NCBI GenBank assembly: GCA_902826615.1 | Contig: CADEFN010000001.1 | Coordinates: 372,001-436,000, forward strand | Length of the DNA stretch: 64,000 nt | Source: an uncultured Gemmatimonadota bacterium | GTDB lineage: Bacteria; Gemmatimonadota; Gemmatimonadetes; Gemmatimonadales; Gemmatimonadaceae | Direction of reading: 5' to 3' | Shown here: one piece after another, positions 44,721-52,191 of the stretch | Layout: each line of letters opens with the position of its first letter | Position numbering within the stretch: the stretch's first letter is position 1 | The notes under the pieces: model-generated | The model's input: only the letters and a program-made list of their open reading frames with translations | Told to the model about the DNA's origin: nothing | Database searches by the model: none | Translations under genes and position numbers: made by a program

Positions 44721-45768
44721 AGATATCCCCAACCGTGAACCCCTGCGGAAACGGATCGGTTGGGTCCAGCACATACTGACTGAAGCCCGTGATCCACCCT
44801 TGCCCACTGAGTGTCGGGACAATGGCGCTCCGCTCACCCACGCGTGTCTCCTCGACGATTTCGCCGGTGAACAACGTGCCCAGCACACTCTCGTGGTGAA
44901 ATGGCTGCCCCGGTGACAAGAGCCCTCGTGCATGCAGCGTTGCCATCTTGGCGCAGGTGCCGGTGCCACAGGGCGAACGATCGATGGAGCCCGTCCAGGT
45001 GGAAGGTCTCGCCCAGTCGAAGGCGCCCGTAGACACGATGACCGCGTTGCGTGCGTGATGGGCAGGATCATGCGGGGGCCCGGAGAGCTGGGAGATTGTG
45101 ATGCCCGCAAACCCTGGTTGCTCCGGATGCACCACCGGCAGCTGCTCGCGGGCCGCTGCCTTCACCATCTCACCGATGCGCACGATGTCGCGTCCTTCGT
45201 CGGGCGTGAGGCGCAGCCCGAATTGCGACGCGTCGGCGATGGCATAAAACATCCCGCCATACGCCACGTCCACGCGCACCGTGCCGAGCTGCGGCACCTC
45301 GACTGGCTCGTCGAGGTACATCGAAAAAGCAGGCACGTTGCGAAAGGTCACCCGTGTCACCTTTCCGCCGCTGCACTCTGCACGCACCCGAATGAGTCCC
45401 GCCGGGGCTTCGAGCACCAGGTCGGTCACCGGCTCATGCATGGGCAGTATCCCTGTCTCGAGCAGCACGGTCACGACACAGATCGTGTTGCTTCCCGACA
45501 TGCCGGGATACTCCACATGCTCCATGATCACGTAGCCGGCCTGCGCTTCGGGGTGCGTGGGCGGGAGGAGGATGTTGCAGCACGAGGCCGGGTATCCGCG
45601 TGGCTCGTTGAGCATGCGCTTGCGGATATGGTCCCCCTCACGCGCCAGCCACTGCATCTTCTCGAACATGGTGGCGCCAGGCACATGCGGGACGCCGCCA
45701 ACGATCACACGTCCCGGTTCACCGCAGGCGTGTGCATCGACGGCATGAATGACGCTGGACAGTCGCAC
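44716..45768 (-). CDS. Proline racemase superfamily enzyme (hydroxyproline epimerase/dehydratase type)
   Basis: 350 aa cytoplasmic enzyme. Of the two catalytic thiol positions of proline racemase, the first is Ser in PGMSGSNTICV (about residue 91) and the second is Cys in DRSPCGTGTCAK (about 268). The Ser/Cys combination is found among trans-3-hydroxy-L-proline dehydratases and 4-hydroxyproline 2-epimerases and argues against a true proline racemase, which uses Cys/Cys. The N-terminal DAHACGEPGRVIVGG and the PASCCNILLPP segment are family features. Probably involved in hydroxyproline or collagen-peptide use. Its stop codon lies in the last repeat of the heptad array. Confidence 0.85.
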   Translation of the reverse strand: MRLSSVIHAVDAHACGEPGRVIVGGVPHVPGATMFEKMQWLAREGDHIRKRMLNEPRGYPASCCNILLPPTHPEAQAGYVIMEHVEYPGMSGSNTICVVTVLLETGILPMHEPVTDLVLEAPAGLIRVRAECSGGKVTRVTFRNVPAFSMYLDEPVEVPQLGTVRVDVAYGGMFYAIADASQFGLRLTPDEGRDIVRIGEMVKAAAREQLPVVHPEQPGFAGITISQLSGPPHDPAHHARNAVIVSTGAFDWARPSTWTGSIDRSPCGTGTCAKMATLHARGLLSPGQPFHHESVLGTLFTGEIVEETRVGERSAIVPTLSGQGWITGFSQYVLDPTDPFPQGFTVGDIW

Positions 45769-45804
45769 AGATCGGATCGGGAGAAATTGGGCGTCTCAAC
45801 AACA

Positions 45805-45826
45805 AACGCGCCGATGACGGCGCGTT
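45805..45826. terminator. Hairpins downstream of the Gly-zipper protein gene
   Basis: A 9-bp stem AACGCGCCG/CGGCGCGTT with loop ATGA. A second GC-rich hairpin, GGCGCG/CGCGCC (45841-45857), lies next to it. Both sit between the stop of the 185-aa gene and the start of the racemase-family gene on the same strand, and probably separate the two transcripts. Confidence 0.5.
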
Positions 45827-45861
45827 GTCTCCCGAATGATGGCGCGCGGAACGCGCCCGAA

Positions 45862-46419
45862 CTAGAAGGCGATCGACACCCCGAGTCCGCGCGGCGCAGG
45901 CACCACTGAAACCTGCCGCAAAGGGACAGGGCGCCAGCGTTCCGACGCAAAGCGGCTCCCGAGTATCCCGCCCACAACGGCGCCCACACCCGCTCCCACC
46001 AGTGCACTTGTGGTGCGGCTGTACTTTCGGCTCGAGTCGCTGGGACTGGCGAGGGCGGCAAAGCTGTACGCAACCACGGCCCCGCCAACGGCTCCGTAGA
46101 TCGCACCCCGCTGGACAAGTGGACGATTGCTCGTGCGCTCACCATCGCTGCGCTCAAGCTTGGTGATGTCGGAGAGGGCAATCGACCAGATCCCGCGCCC
46201 GCCCGCCGCCTCGATGAATACCGCGGTGTCGCCGCGTTGCTGCAGGTAGCTCGCAACCAGCGGCGCCACGAGTGTTCTTGCCGTGACACGCACCCGCGAG
46301 CCCGGAACGAGGGCGAGGGTAAACGAGGCCTGCTGGGCACCGGCTCGGGCAGAAAGGGAGCCAATGCCGATCAACGTCGCCAGAAACACACGCCGTGCGC
46401 GCGAAATGCCAGTCATCAT
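45862..46419 (-). CDS. Secreted/membrane protein with Gly-zipper helices, unknown function
   Basis: 185 aa. Signal peptide about 1-28 (ending ARAGAQ). The mature N-terminus FTLALVPGSRVRVTART and GIWSIALSDITKLERSDGER look like a small SH3-like barrel. Two glycine-rich hydrophobic helices follow: GAIYGAVGGAVVAYSFAAL (about 105-123) and ALVGAGVGAVVGGILGSRF (about 138-156), a glycine-zipper pattern typical of outer-membrane-associated proteins. The C-terminus ends in a strand GLGVSIAF with terminal Phe. Not assigned to a named family. Confidence 0.7.
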   Translation of the reverse strand: MMTGISRARRVFLATLIGIGSLSARAGAQQASFTLALVPGSRVRVTARTLVAPLVASYLQQRGDTAVFIEAAGGRGIWSIALSDITKLERSDGERTSNRPLVQRGAIYGAVGGAVVAYSFAALASPSDSSRKYSRTTSALVGAGVGAVVGGILGSRFASERWRPVPLRQVSVVPAPRGLGVSIAF

Positions 46420-46675
46420 GAACGCCGTAAGGGTCTGTTTGACATGAACTTAACCTGATCCGTCACCGTACTGCCCACTCTTTGCACCACCCTGCCAGAC
46501 AGGGACGGTCGGCCGGGGCCGAGGGAAACGCCTTTTTCGAGTGGAAGAAGAGTGCCAAGTCGCTCCAGCCATTGGCGTCGCCCCGAAATCGGGCATTTGG
46601 AGCCTCGTGCCCCAGAGTCTAGTTTCCCTCGGCCGCGCAGCGGCAACCCAAGCGTCCCCTTTTCCTTTTGGCCCA

Positions 46676-47989
46676 ATGACGCACGCCACGGTAGTCGACA
46701 CCACGGACATGGTTCGTACCCCACTCACACCGGGCCGGGTTTCGACCCCGGTCGGCACGCTCGAGGGGTCGGCCATCCTCAAGGTGGCCGGGGAAATCCG
46801 GCAGCGGATCGCCAGCGGCGAGAAGGTATGCAACCTCACGGTCGGCGACTTCGACCCCAAGCAATTCCCGATTCCGAAGTTCCTGGAGACCGGAATTGTC
46901 GACGCATTGCATCACCATGAGACCAACTATCCGCCGTCGCATGGCATGCCCGCGTTGCGTGAGGCGATCGTGCAGTACACCGAGCGCTCACTCGGCCTGC
47001 GATACCCGGTGGAGTCGACGCTGGTCACGGCGGGCTCGCGTCCCGGGGTGTACGGGACCTATGCGACCCTGGTCGATCCGGGAGATCGCGTGGTGTATGG
47101 GGCGCCATCGTGGAACAACAACTACTACTGCCACATGGTGGGGGCGGTGCCGGTGCCGGTGGCATGCACCGCGGCCGATGCCTTCATGCCAACCGCCGAG
47201 GCGATTGCCCCACTGCTCAAAGGGGCTCGGCTCCTGGCGCTCAACTCCCCGCTCAACCCCTGCGGCACCTGCTTCACCGCCGAGTCGTTAGGCGCGATCT
47301 GTGATCTCGTGCTGGAGGAAAACGCGCGGCGCGGTGCCGGTGAGCGGCCCTTGTATCTCGCGTACGATCAGGTGTACTGGCAGCTGACCTTTGGTGACAT
47401 CGTCCATGTGGACCCGGTGACGCTGCGGCCGGAGATGGCAAAGTACACCGTGTATATCGATGGCATCTCGAAGGCCTTTGCCTCCACCGGCATTCGTGTC
47501 GGCTGGGTGATTGGCCCCACGGACATCATCGACAAGATGAACAACTTCCTGCAGCATGTGGGCACCTGGGCCCCGCGGGCCGAGCAGGTGGCCACGGCCC
47601 GATTGCTCATGGCGGGGGATGCCATCGAGACCTACCGGAAGGAGCTGATCGCCGGTGCGCAGGCGCGTCTCAACGCACTGTACGACGGATTGATGGCGCT
47701 GCGCGCGGCCGGGCATCCCGTCGACGCGGTGGCGCCACAGGGGGCGATTTACCTGAGTGGTCAGTTTGCGCTGATGGGGCGCACCACACCCGAAGGGGAA
47801 CGTCTCAGCACCAACGAGGATGTGCGGCGCTGGTTGCTGCGCACGGCCGGCCTCGGTGTCGTGCCGTTCAATGCCTTTGGAGCGACCGGTGAAACGGGGT
47901 GGTGCCGTCTGTCCATTGGCGCAGTGAGCCTGAGCGACATTGGTATTGCGTTGCCACGCCTCAAGGCGGGCCTCGAGGCCCTGACCTGA
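46676..47989 (+). CDS. PLP-dependent aminotransferase class I/II (fold type I)
   Basis: 437 aa cytoplasmic aminotransferase. The PLP lysine is in YIDGISKAFASTGIRVGW (about residue 266). Other fold-type I residues: NLTVGDFDPKQFP near the N-terminus, TAGSRPGVYGTY (about 122), NSPLNPCGT (about 192) and AYDQVYW (about 232). It resembles aspartate/aromatic aminotransferases, though the Cys-containing NSPLNPCGTCF loop and C-terminal LSTNEDVRRWLL are unusual, so substrate is open. I chose the ATG at 46676; a further in-frame ATG lies 11 codons on. About 250 bases upstream hold no gene, only short inverted repeats (for example 46582-46593). Confidence 0.85.
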   Translation: MTHATVVDTTDMVRTPLTPGRVSTPVGTLEGSAILKVAGEIRQRIASGEKVCNLTVGDFDPKQFPIPKFLETGIVDALHHHETNYPPSHGMPALREAIVQYTERSLGLRYPVESTLVTAGSRPGVYGTYATLVDPGDRVVYGAPSWNNNYYCHMVGAVPVPVACTAADAFMPTAEAIAPLLKGARLLALNSPLNPCGTCFTAESLGAICDLVLEENARRGAGERPLYLAYDQVYWQLTFGDIVHVDPVTLRPEMAKYTVYIDGISKAFASTGIRVGWVIGPTDIIDKMNNFLQHVGTWAPRAEQVATARLLMAGDAIETYRKELIAGAQARLNALYDGLMALRAAGHPVDAVAPQGAIYLSGQFALMGRTTPEGERLSTNEDVRRWLLRTAGLGVVPFNAFGATGETGWCRLSIGAVSLSDIGIALPRLKAGLEALT

Positions 47990-48036
47990 CGCTCGAACAC
48001 TCTCAAGTCACCGACCAGTCCTCTCAACCCACTCCC

Positions 48037-48612
48037 ATGCGTTTCCTCGTCGTCGCAGTTCTCGCGGCAGGTGTGCCCGCCTTTGCCTCTGCACAGACCA
48101 TCCCACCTAAAGAGGAGCAGATTGCGGCCGCTGTGCTGCCACTCCCCGAGCAGCTCCGGGCGGGCGCGCGTGTGATCGGCTACGATGCCGGTGGCAAGTT
48201 CGTGACGCTGCGCGAAGGGAAGGGAATGGTCTGTCTGGCGCAGTATCCGAAGGAGCCGCAGTTCCATGTGTCGTGTTATCACGAGTCCCTGGAGCCCTTC
48301 ATGGCTCGCGGGCGCGAACTGCGCGCCGGTGGCACGGTGGACGCGCAGGTGGACACGGTTCGGTTTGCCGAAGTGAAAAGCGGCAAACTCAAGGTGCCAG
48401 GTGGCCCGGCCACGTTGTATCAGATCTTCGGCAAGACGTACGATCCGAAGACGATGGCGGTCGGTGAAGAGCGACGCCTGTACGTCGTGTATGTGCCAGG
48501 CGCGACCGGGGCCTCGACCGGCTTGCCGGAACGCCCGCGCGGGAATGACCCGTGGATCATGTTCCCCGGGACACCCAAGGCCCATATCATGTTCACGGCC
48601 ACCATGCGTTAG
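48037..48612 (+). CDS. Secreted protein of unknown function
   Basis: 191 aa with a signal peptide (residues 1-20, ending FASAQ). The mature region is mixed alpha/beta without obvious catalytic signature: AAAVLPLPEQLRAGARVIGY, GKFVTLREGKGMVCLA, HVSCYHESLEPFMARGREL and GEERRLYVVYVPGATG. Two Cys (about 68 and 80) may form a disulfide. It follows the aminotransferase by 47 bases. Its TAG stop sits inside a CGTTAGGC octamer and overlaps the stop of the convergent SDR gene. Confidence 0.7.
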   Translation: MRFLVVAVLAAGVPAFASAQTIPPKEEQIAAAVLPLPEQLRAGARVIGYDAGGKFVTLREGKGMVCLAQYPKEPQFHVSCYHESLEPFMARGRELRAGGTVDAQVDTVRFAEVKSGKLKVPGGPATLYQIFGKTYDPKTMAVGEERRLYVVYVPGATGASTGLPERPRGNDPWIMFPGTPKAHIMFTATMR

Positions 48613-49589
48613 GCGCTGCGGCGCGCCCGCAAGCCCGCATAGCGCCGCAGCCGTCCGGCCACACGCTCGAGCCAGGCCACCTGTCGCAGGGTGCCCTGGC
48701 GCACGGCCGGCATCTCACGCATGACGTTCCGGGTCCAGTTACCTCCCCAGTCCGGGTTGCTCCCGTCAGCATCGCGCAGTTTGTAGCGTGCGGCCACCTC
48801 CCACGAACTGGTGAGGTGGCCGGACCACTTCATGACCTCTGGATCGCGGGCCAGTGCCACCACCGCACGCCCCACCAGCAGGGGTGATTCGGAGTGCAGG
48901 AAGTGTTTGTCCTTCTTGCCACCCTCACGCCAGGTGTCTTCGGTCACGCCGAAGTGTTCGAGCATGGTCTCGGACCGCAGGAATCCCGGTGTGATGGCCA
49001 CTGCGGCAACGCCGGAGGGACGGAGCTCTTCGGCGAGGCGGAAGGCCAGCAACTTGTGGCCCCCCATGATGAGGTCGTGCACAACGTTGCTGCCGTAGAA
49101 GGGAAAGTCGGCACCCGTGACCTGCACGATCAGCCCGCGTTTGCGCTTCTTCATGAGTCGCGCGGCACAAACTGCGCCGTGCAGCCGAGTGACGAGGCCG
49201 AGTTCCAGCGCCTTCACCGCGTTGGTGAGATCCGTGTCCCACGCGGGGGTCCAGGGACCATAGGCGGGATCCTCACCGGCCACGCTGTCAGCAAAGACAT
49301 CGAGTCGTTTGTGCTCGGCGATGACACGCTCGAAGAGTGCGCGCACCTCACTCTCCACGGTGTGGTCGACCCGGACCGGAATGCCTGTGCCACCAGCGGC
49401 CGTCACCATGGACGCCGTCTCCTCGATGGTCTCCGGTCGATTGTACGCGGAGCGCTGCCCGGCGGCTGAGCGTCCCGTGCAGTACACCACCGCGCCGGCC
49501 TCGCCAAAGGCGCGGGCGATGCCGCGGCCGGCGCCACGAGTCGCGCCGCCCACTATCACCACCAGCGACTGCCGCTTGCGTGCTGTCAC
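48609..49589 (-). CDS. Short-chain dehydrogenase/reductase-like protein with degenerate active site
   Basis: 326 aa. The N-terminal nucleotide motif GGATRGAGRGIA (about 14-25) is intact and the Rossmann pattern is clear, including an Asn-like substitution in DSVAGED. The catalytic residues are not: where relatives such as DHRS1 have Ser, then YGVGK, this protein has Thr (VTGAD) and HDLIM, so both the catalytic Tyr and Lys appear replaced. It may bind NAD(P) without redox activity, or use other residues. The GTG start has a strong AGGAGGG ribosome-binding site. It is divergent from a TetR regulator gene with a palindromic operator in the 63-base gap. Confidence 0.85.
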   Translation of the reverse strand: MTARKRQSLVVIVGGATRGAGRGIARAFGEAGAVVYCTGRSAAGQRSAYNRPETIEETASMVTAAGGTGIPVRVDHTVESEVRALFERVIAEHKRLDVFADSVAGEDPAYGPWTPAWDTDLTNAVKALELGLVTRLHGAVCAARLMKKRKRGLIVQVTGADFPFYGSNVVHDLIMGGHKLLAFRLAEELRPSGVAAVAITPGFLRSETMLEHFGVTEDTWREGGKKDKHFLHSESPLLVGRAVVALARDPEVMKWSGHLTSSWEVAARYKLRDADGSNPDWGGNWTRNVMREMPAVRQGTLRQVAWLERVAGRLRRYAGLRARRSA

Positions 49590-49604
49590 GTCGCCCTCCT
49601 AATT

Positions 49605-49626
49605 AGTAAATGAACGTTCAGTTATT
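49605..49626. promoter_or_regulatory. Palindromic operator between SDR and TetR genes
   Basis: A perfect 10-bp palindrome TGAACGTTCA (49611-49620) sits in a 22-bp near-palindrome with 18 of 22 positions symmetric. It is A/T-rich amid GC-rich DNA and lies in the only space available for the promoters of both divergent genes. This is the typical position and shape of a TetR-family operator. Confidence 0.75.
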
Positions 49627-49652
49627 ATCTGACCACACCAGCCGGAGCGCAA

Positions 49653-50291
49653 GTGTCTCCCCGACCACGCACCATCGACGATGGCGAAATCCTCATGGCC
49701 TGCAGCCGGGTGATGCAGCGCGTGGGACCGGCGCGGTTCACCCTCGCGCTCGTCGCGGATGAAGCGGGCGTCTCGGCGGCCACCGTGGTGCAGCGCTTCG
49801 GGTCCAAGTTGCGGCTGCTGCGGGCCATGAGCGCGGCGTCGGCACAATCCACCACGCAGCTGGTGAGCGGGTTGCGCGGTACGCTCACCTCTCCCCTCGC
49901 CGCCGCCCGCGAGTTTGTCCTGTGTGTGGCAGACATGGCCAGCACACCGGGAGAAATGGCACATCATCTCTCGTGGCTCCAACTCGATCTCAGCGACGCG
50001 GTGATGCGCCGAAACCTGGCACTCATGCAGCGTGAACAGCATCAGCAGCTCGCGCGCTTGCTTCGTGAGGCGACCGATGCGGGCGAACTCGCGCCGCATG
50101 ACCCCGAGGCCCTGGCGCGCGCCCTTCAGGCCAGTGCCACGGGCGGGCTCTTTGCCTGGGTGACGGCGCGGGAAGGAACGGCGCGCACCTGGCTGGCACG
50201 CGACCTCGAGGTGATCCTCGCGCCCTACCTGCAGAAAACAAACGCCGCCGCGGCACGCAAGGAGCCGCGACGGCGTCAACGCAAGCGCTGA
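49653..50291 (+). CDS. TetR/AcrR family transcriptional repressor
   Basis: 212 aa. The N-terminal DNA-binding domain (about residues 8-55) has the helix-turn-helix FTLALVADEAGVSAATVVQRFGSKLRLLRAM; Phe replaces the more usual Tyr in the recognition helix. The remaining helices form the ligand and dimerisation domain. The C-terminus is a basic tail (KEPRRRQRKR). The GTG start has GGAG about 5 bases upstream. Divergent orientation and the palindrome between the genes suggest that it represses both itself and the degenerate SDR gene. Inducer unknown. Confidence 0.88.
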   Translation: MSPRPRTIDDGEILMACSRVMQRVGPARFTLALVADEAGVSAATVVQRFGSKLRLLRAMSAASAQSTTQLVSGLRGTLTSPLAAAREFVLCVADMASTPGEMAHHLSWLQLDLSDAVMRRNLALMQREQHQQLARLLREATDAGELAPHDPEALARALQASATGGLFAWVTAREGTARTWLARDLEVILAPYLQKTNAAAARKEPRRRQRKR

Positions 50292-50300
50292 CCCGTCGGT

Positions 50301-50525
50301 TCAGCGCACCAGCACTCGGCGCACTTCGTCGCCGATCACATCGAGCGCATCGAGGGCACGTTCCACCAGCCCAACCAGTCCGCGCCGTTGCGGCAACCAG
50401 CGCACCGGGCCGCTGACCGGTTCTGGGAGGGGGGCGTCGGTGGTGGCCAGCGCCGTTGGGGGCGGGCGCCTGGGCGGATCGAGGGAACCTGCCGGATCGG
50501 GCAGGGGGAAATCAGCCTCTGACAT
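50301..50525 (-). CDS. Small proline-rich hypothetical protein
   Basis: 74 aa. The first half is Pro-rich and disordered-looking (PLPDPAGSLDPPRRPPPTAL), the second half amphipathic helical (LVGLVERALDALDVIGDEVRRVLV). A GAGG ribosome-binding site lies about 5 bases before the ATG. Its stop lies 9 bases from the convergent TetR stop. No family recognised and no signal peptide. Coding status is likely but not certain. Confidence 0.45.
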   Translation of the reverse strand: MSEADFPLPDPAGSLDPPRRPPPTALATTDAPLPEPVSGPVRWLPQRRGLVGLVERALDALDVIGDEVRRVLVR

Positions 50526-50654
50526 AACAACCTCACCGATGGCGACTCCTCACCCTACCCGATGGGGAGGAGTGTGGTTTCACGGAGCGGGCGGCAGCAG
50601 CACGTTCCGGCATCTCCCTGTGCTCAGCCAGGCATCAGCCCACGGTTCTCGGCG

Positions 50655-51446
50655 TTAGTCGGTGTGACGCCAGCTGCCGACGAGCCGAGGGGTCTCCGTC
50701 GGCTGGGGTGAACCTCCGGCGGGCTCGAGTGTCATCGCACAGAGGTCGACAAAGTCGATCGCCGCGACGTCGGTACCGACCGGAACAATCACCGTTGCGC
50801 GACCATTGGCGTCCGTGTCGAAGGTGCCCATCGACACCGGGTTCTTTCCTTTGGCAATCGCCCAGAGCTGATACACTTTGCCCTTGGGTGCCTGCGGCAC
50901 GTTGAACGCCGAGACGATGAAGACGTTGCGCGTGTGATTCCAGAAGACGCGCGCATTGGGCTTGCCCGCCGACTCGCTGAGAGAGACGACATGCACTTCG
51001 GGCCCCTCGAACGCGGTGAGGGTGCGCTCCTTGAGTGCCAGTTCCTCACGTGTTTCGGTCAGTTCCTTCTGCAAGGCGACCACGGCGTCGCGCGCTCCGG
51101 ACACCCGACCCTGACTCAGGACAGCGATCGTGAGGCAAGCTGCCGCCGCCAACCAGGGGATGGCACGCGTCCACGAGGCAGTTGGGCGTGGTGTCGCGCG
51201 AGACCCGGCACTCGCCAGCGGGCGCACACGCGTCGCGTCGGCGAGAATTCGGTCACGCAGCGAACCAGGTGCGCGCACGGCCGGGGCCGCGTACGCCATG
51301 AGTCCGGCCACCTCGCGGTAAGCCTCGACCTCTCGGCGGAAGTTTTCGTCCCGGGCCATGAGGGCGTCGAGGGCCGGCTGTTCGGCCGGATCAACCGCGC
51401 CTAACGCGTAGGCCGCCGCGGTGTCACGCAGGTCACGAGTGGTCAT
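50655..51446 (-). CDS. Anti-sigma factor, RskA family
   Basis: 263 aa single-pass membrane protein. The cytoplasmic N-terminal helical domain (DLRDTAAAYALGAVDPAEQPALDALMA, about 4-30) binds the ECF sigma factor. A transmembrane helix follows (about 94-110, IPWLAAAACLTIAVLS), then a periplasmic coiled stretch and the RskA C-terminal domain (VHVVSLSESAGKPNARVFWNHTRN, YQLWAIAKGKNPVSMGTF, about 150-215). It should hold the sigma factor encoded directly upstream (4-base ATGA overlap) inactive until the periplasmic domain is cleaved. The signal is unknown. Confidence 0.9.
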   Translation of the reverse strand: MTTRDLRDTAAAYALGAVDPAEQPALDALMARDENFRREVEAYREVAGLMAYAAPAVRAPGSLRDRILADATRVRPLASAGSRATPRPTASWTRAIPWLAAAACLTIAVLSQGRVSGARDAVVALQKELTETREELALKERTLTAFEGPEVHVVSLSESAGKPNARVFWNHTRNVFIVSAFNVPQAPKGKVYQLWAIAKGKNPVSMGTFDTDANGRATVIVPVGTDVAAIDFVDLCAMTLEPAGGSPQPTETPRLVGSWRHTD

Positions 51447-52003
51447 GCGCTCACCGCCACGGGAGAGGTGACGCCAGACGTCAGGGAATGCCGCAGCACG
51501 TCGAGGCCAGTCCGCAGGTAGGTGCCGACGGTGGCTTCGGGCTCACCCATGGTGTGCGCAATCTCTGCGCGGGAGAGTCCACGAAACCAGGCCAGTTCCA
51601 CGGCCTGCCGCTGTGACGGCGAGAGTTGCTCGAGAGCGCCGCTGGCCAGAAGGGTGTGGGCCGAGAGTGGTGCGGCCGACGTTACTCCAGCAGTGGCCCG
51701 TGACGCGAGCGCGGCTCGGCGCGCCGCAGTGGTGAGATGAACCAGGACTGGAGTGGAGTCTGCCGCTGCTTGCCGCGCTTCACGCCAGACCGTGGCGAAC
51801 GCGTCGGCGACAGCCGCTTCGGCGCGCTCCGGGTCCTGCGTGATGGCGAGTGCTAGTCCGTACACAGCGGCTCCATATGTGTCATAGAGGGACCCGAGCG
51901 CGCGCTCGTCACCGGCAGCCATGCGCGCGAGGAGCCGAGCGTCGTCGGCTCTGCGCTGGTCTGCCACCGATGCGATTCCGTGCCCTGTCAGCGGGTCCGT
52001 CAT
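51443..52003 (-). CDS. ECF RNA polymerase sigma factor (SigK-like)
   Basis: 186 aa. Region 2 (about 25-90) has the core-binding/-10 recognition helices (DERALGSLYDTYGAAVYGLAL, DAFATVWREA). Region 4 (about 120-180) has the -35 recognition helix-turn-helix (LSPSQRQAVELAWFRGLSRAEIAHTMGEPEATVGTYLRTGL). Linked to an RskA-type anti-sigma gene by ATGA overlap, as in sigK-rskA systems. The ATG at 52003 was chosen because it yields the normal sigma N-terminus; further upstream frame is low-complexity. The divergent S9 peptidase gene across a 188-base promoter region is a plausible regulon member, by inference. Confidence 0.9.
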   Translation of the reverse strand: MTDPLTGHGIASVADQRRADDARLLARMAAGDERALGSLYDTYGAAVYGLALAITQDPERAEAAVADAFATVWREARQAAADSTPVLVHLTTAARRAALASRATAGVTSAAPLSAHTLLASGALEQLSPSQRQAVELAWFRGLSRAEIAHTMGEPEATVGTYLRTGLDVLRHSLTSGVTSPVAVSA

Positions 52004-52191
52004 GCGTTCAGCAAACGTGGGTGCAGAAGATTGTGCCTGTGCGGCAGTGAGTGCGAGCCCACGACGCCCAGTAGTTGGGCTACGCCGCCCCGGTCCGATC
52101 GGATTGCATGGAGGTAGCCAGCCGGGTGCACGCGAGCGAGCTTCTTGGCCTTCCACGGCCGTCGGCGCCACCCTCCGAGGAGGCTAACTCC

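Noticed and set aside
46582-46593. CCCGA-AA-TCGGG inverted repeat upstream of the aminotransferase gene, considered as an operator.
   Set aside because: Only 5-bp arms in GC-rich DNA, so chance is likely; no linked regulator gene.
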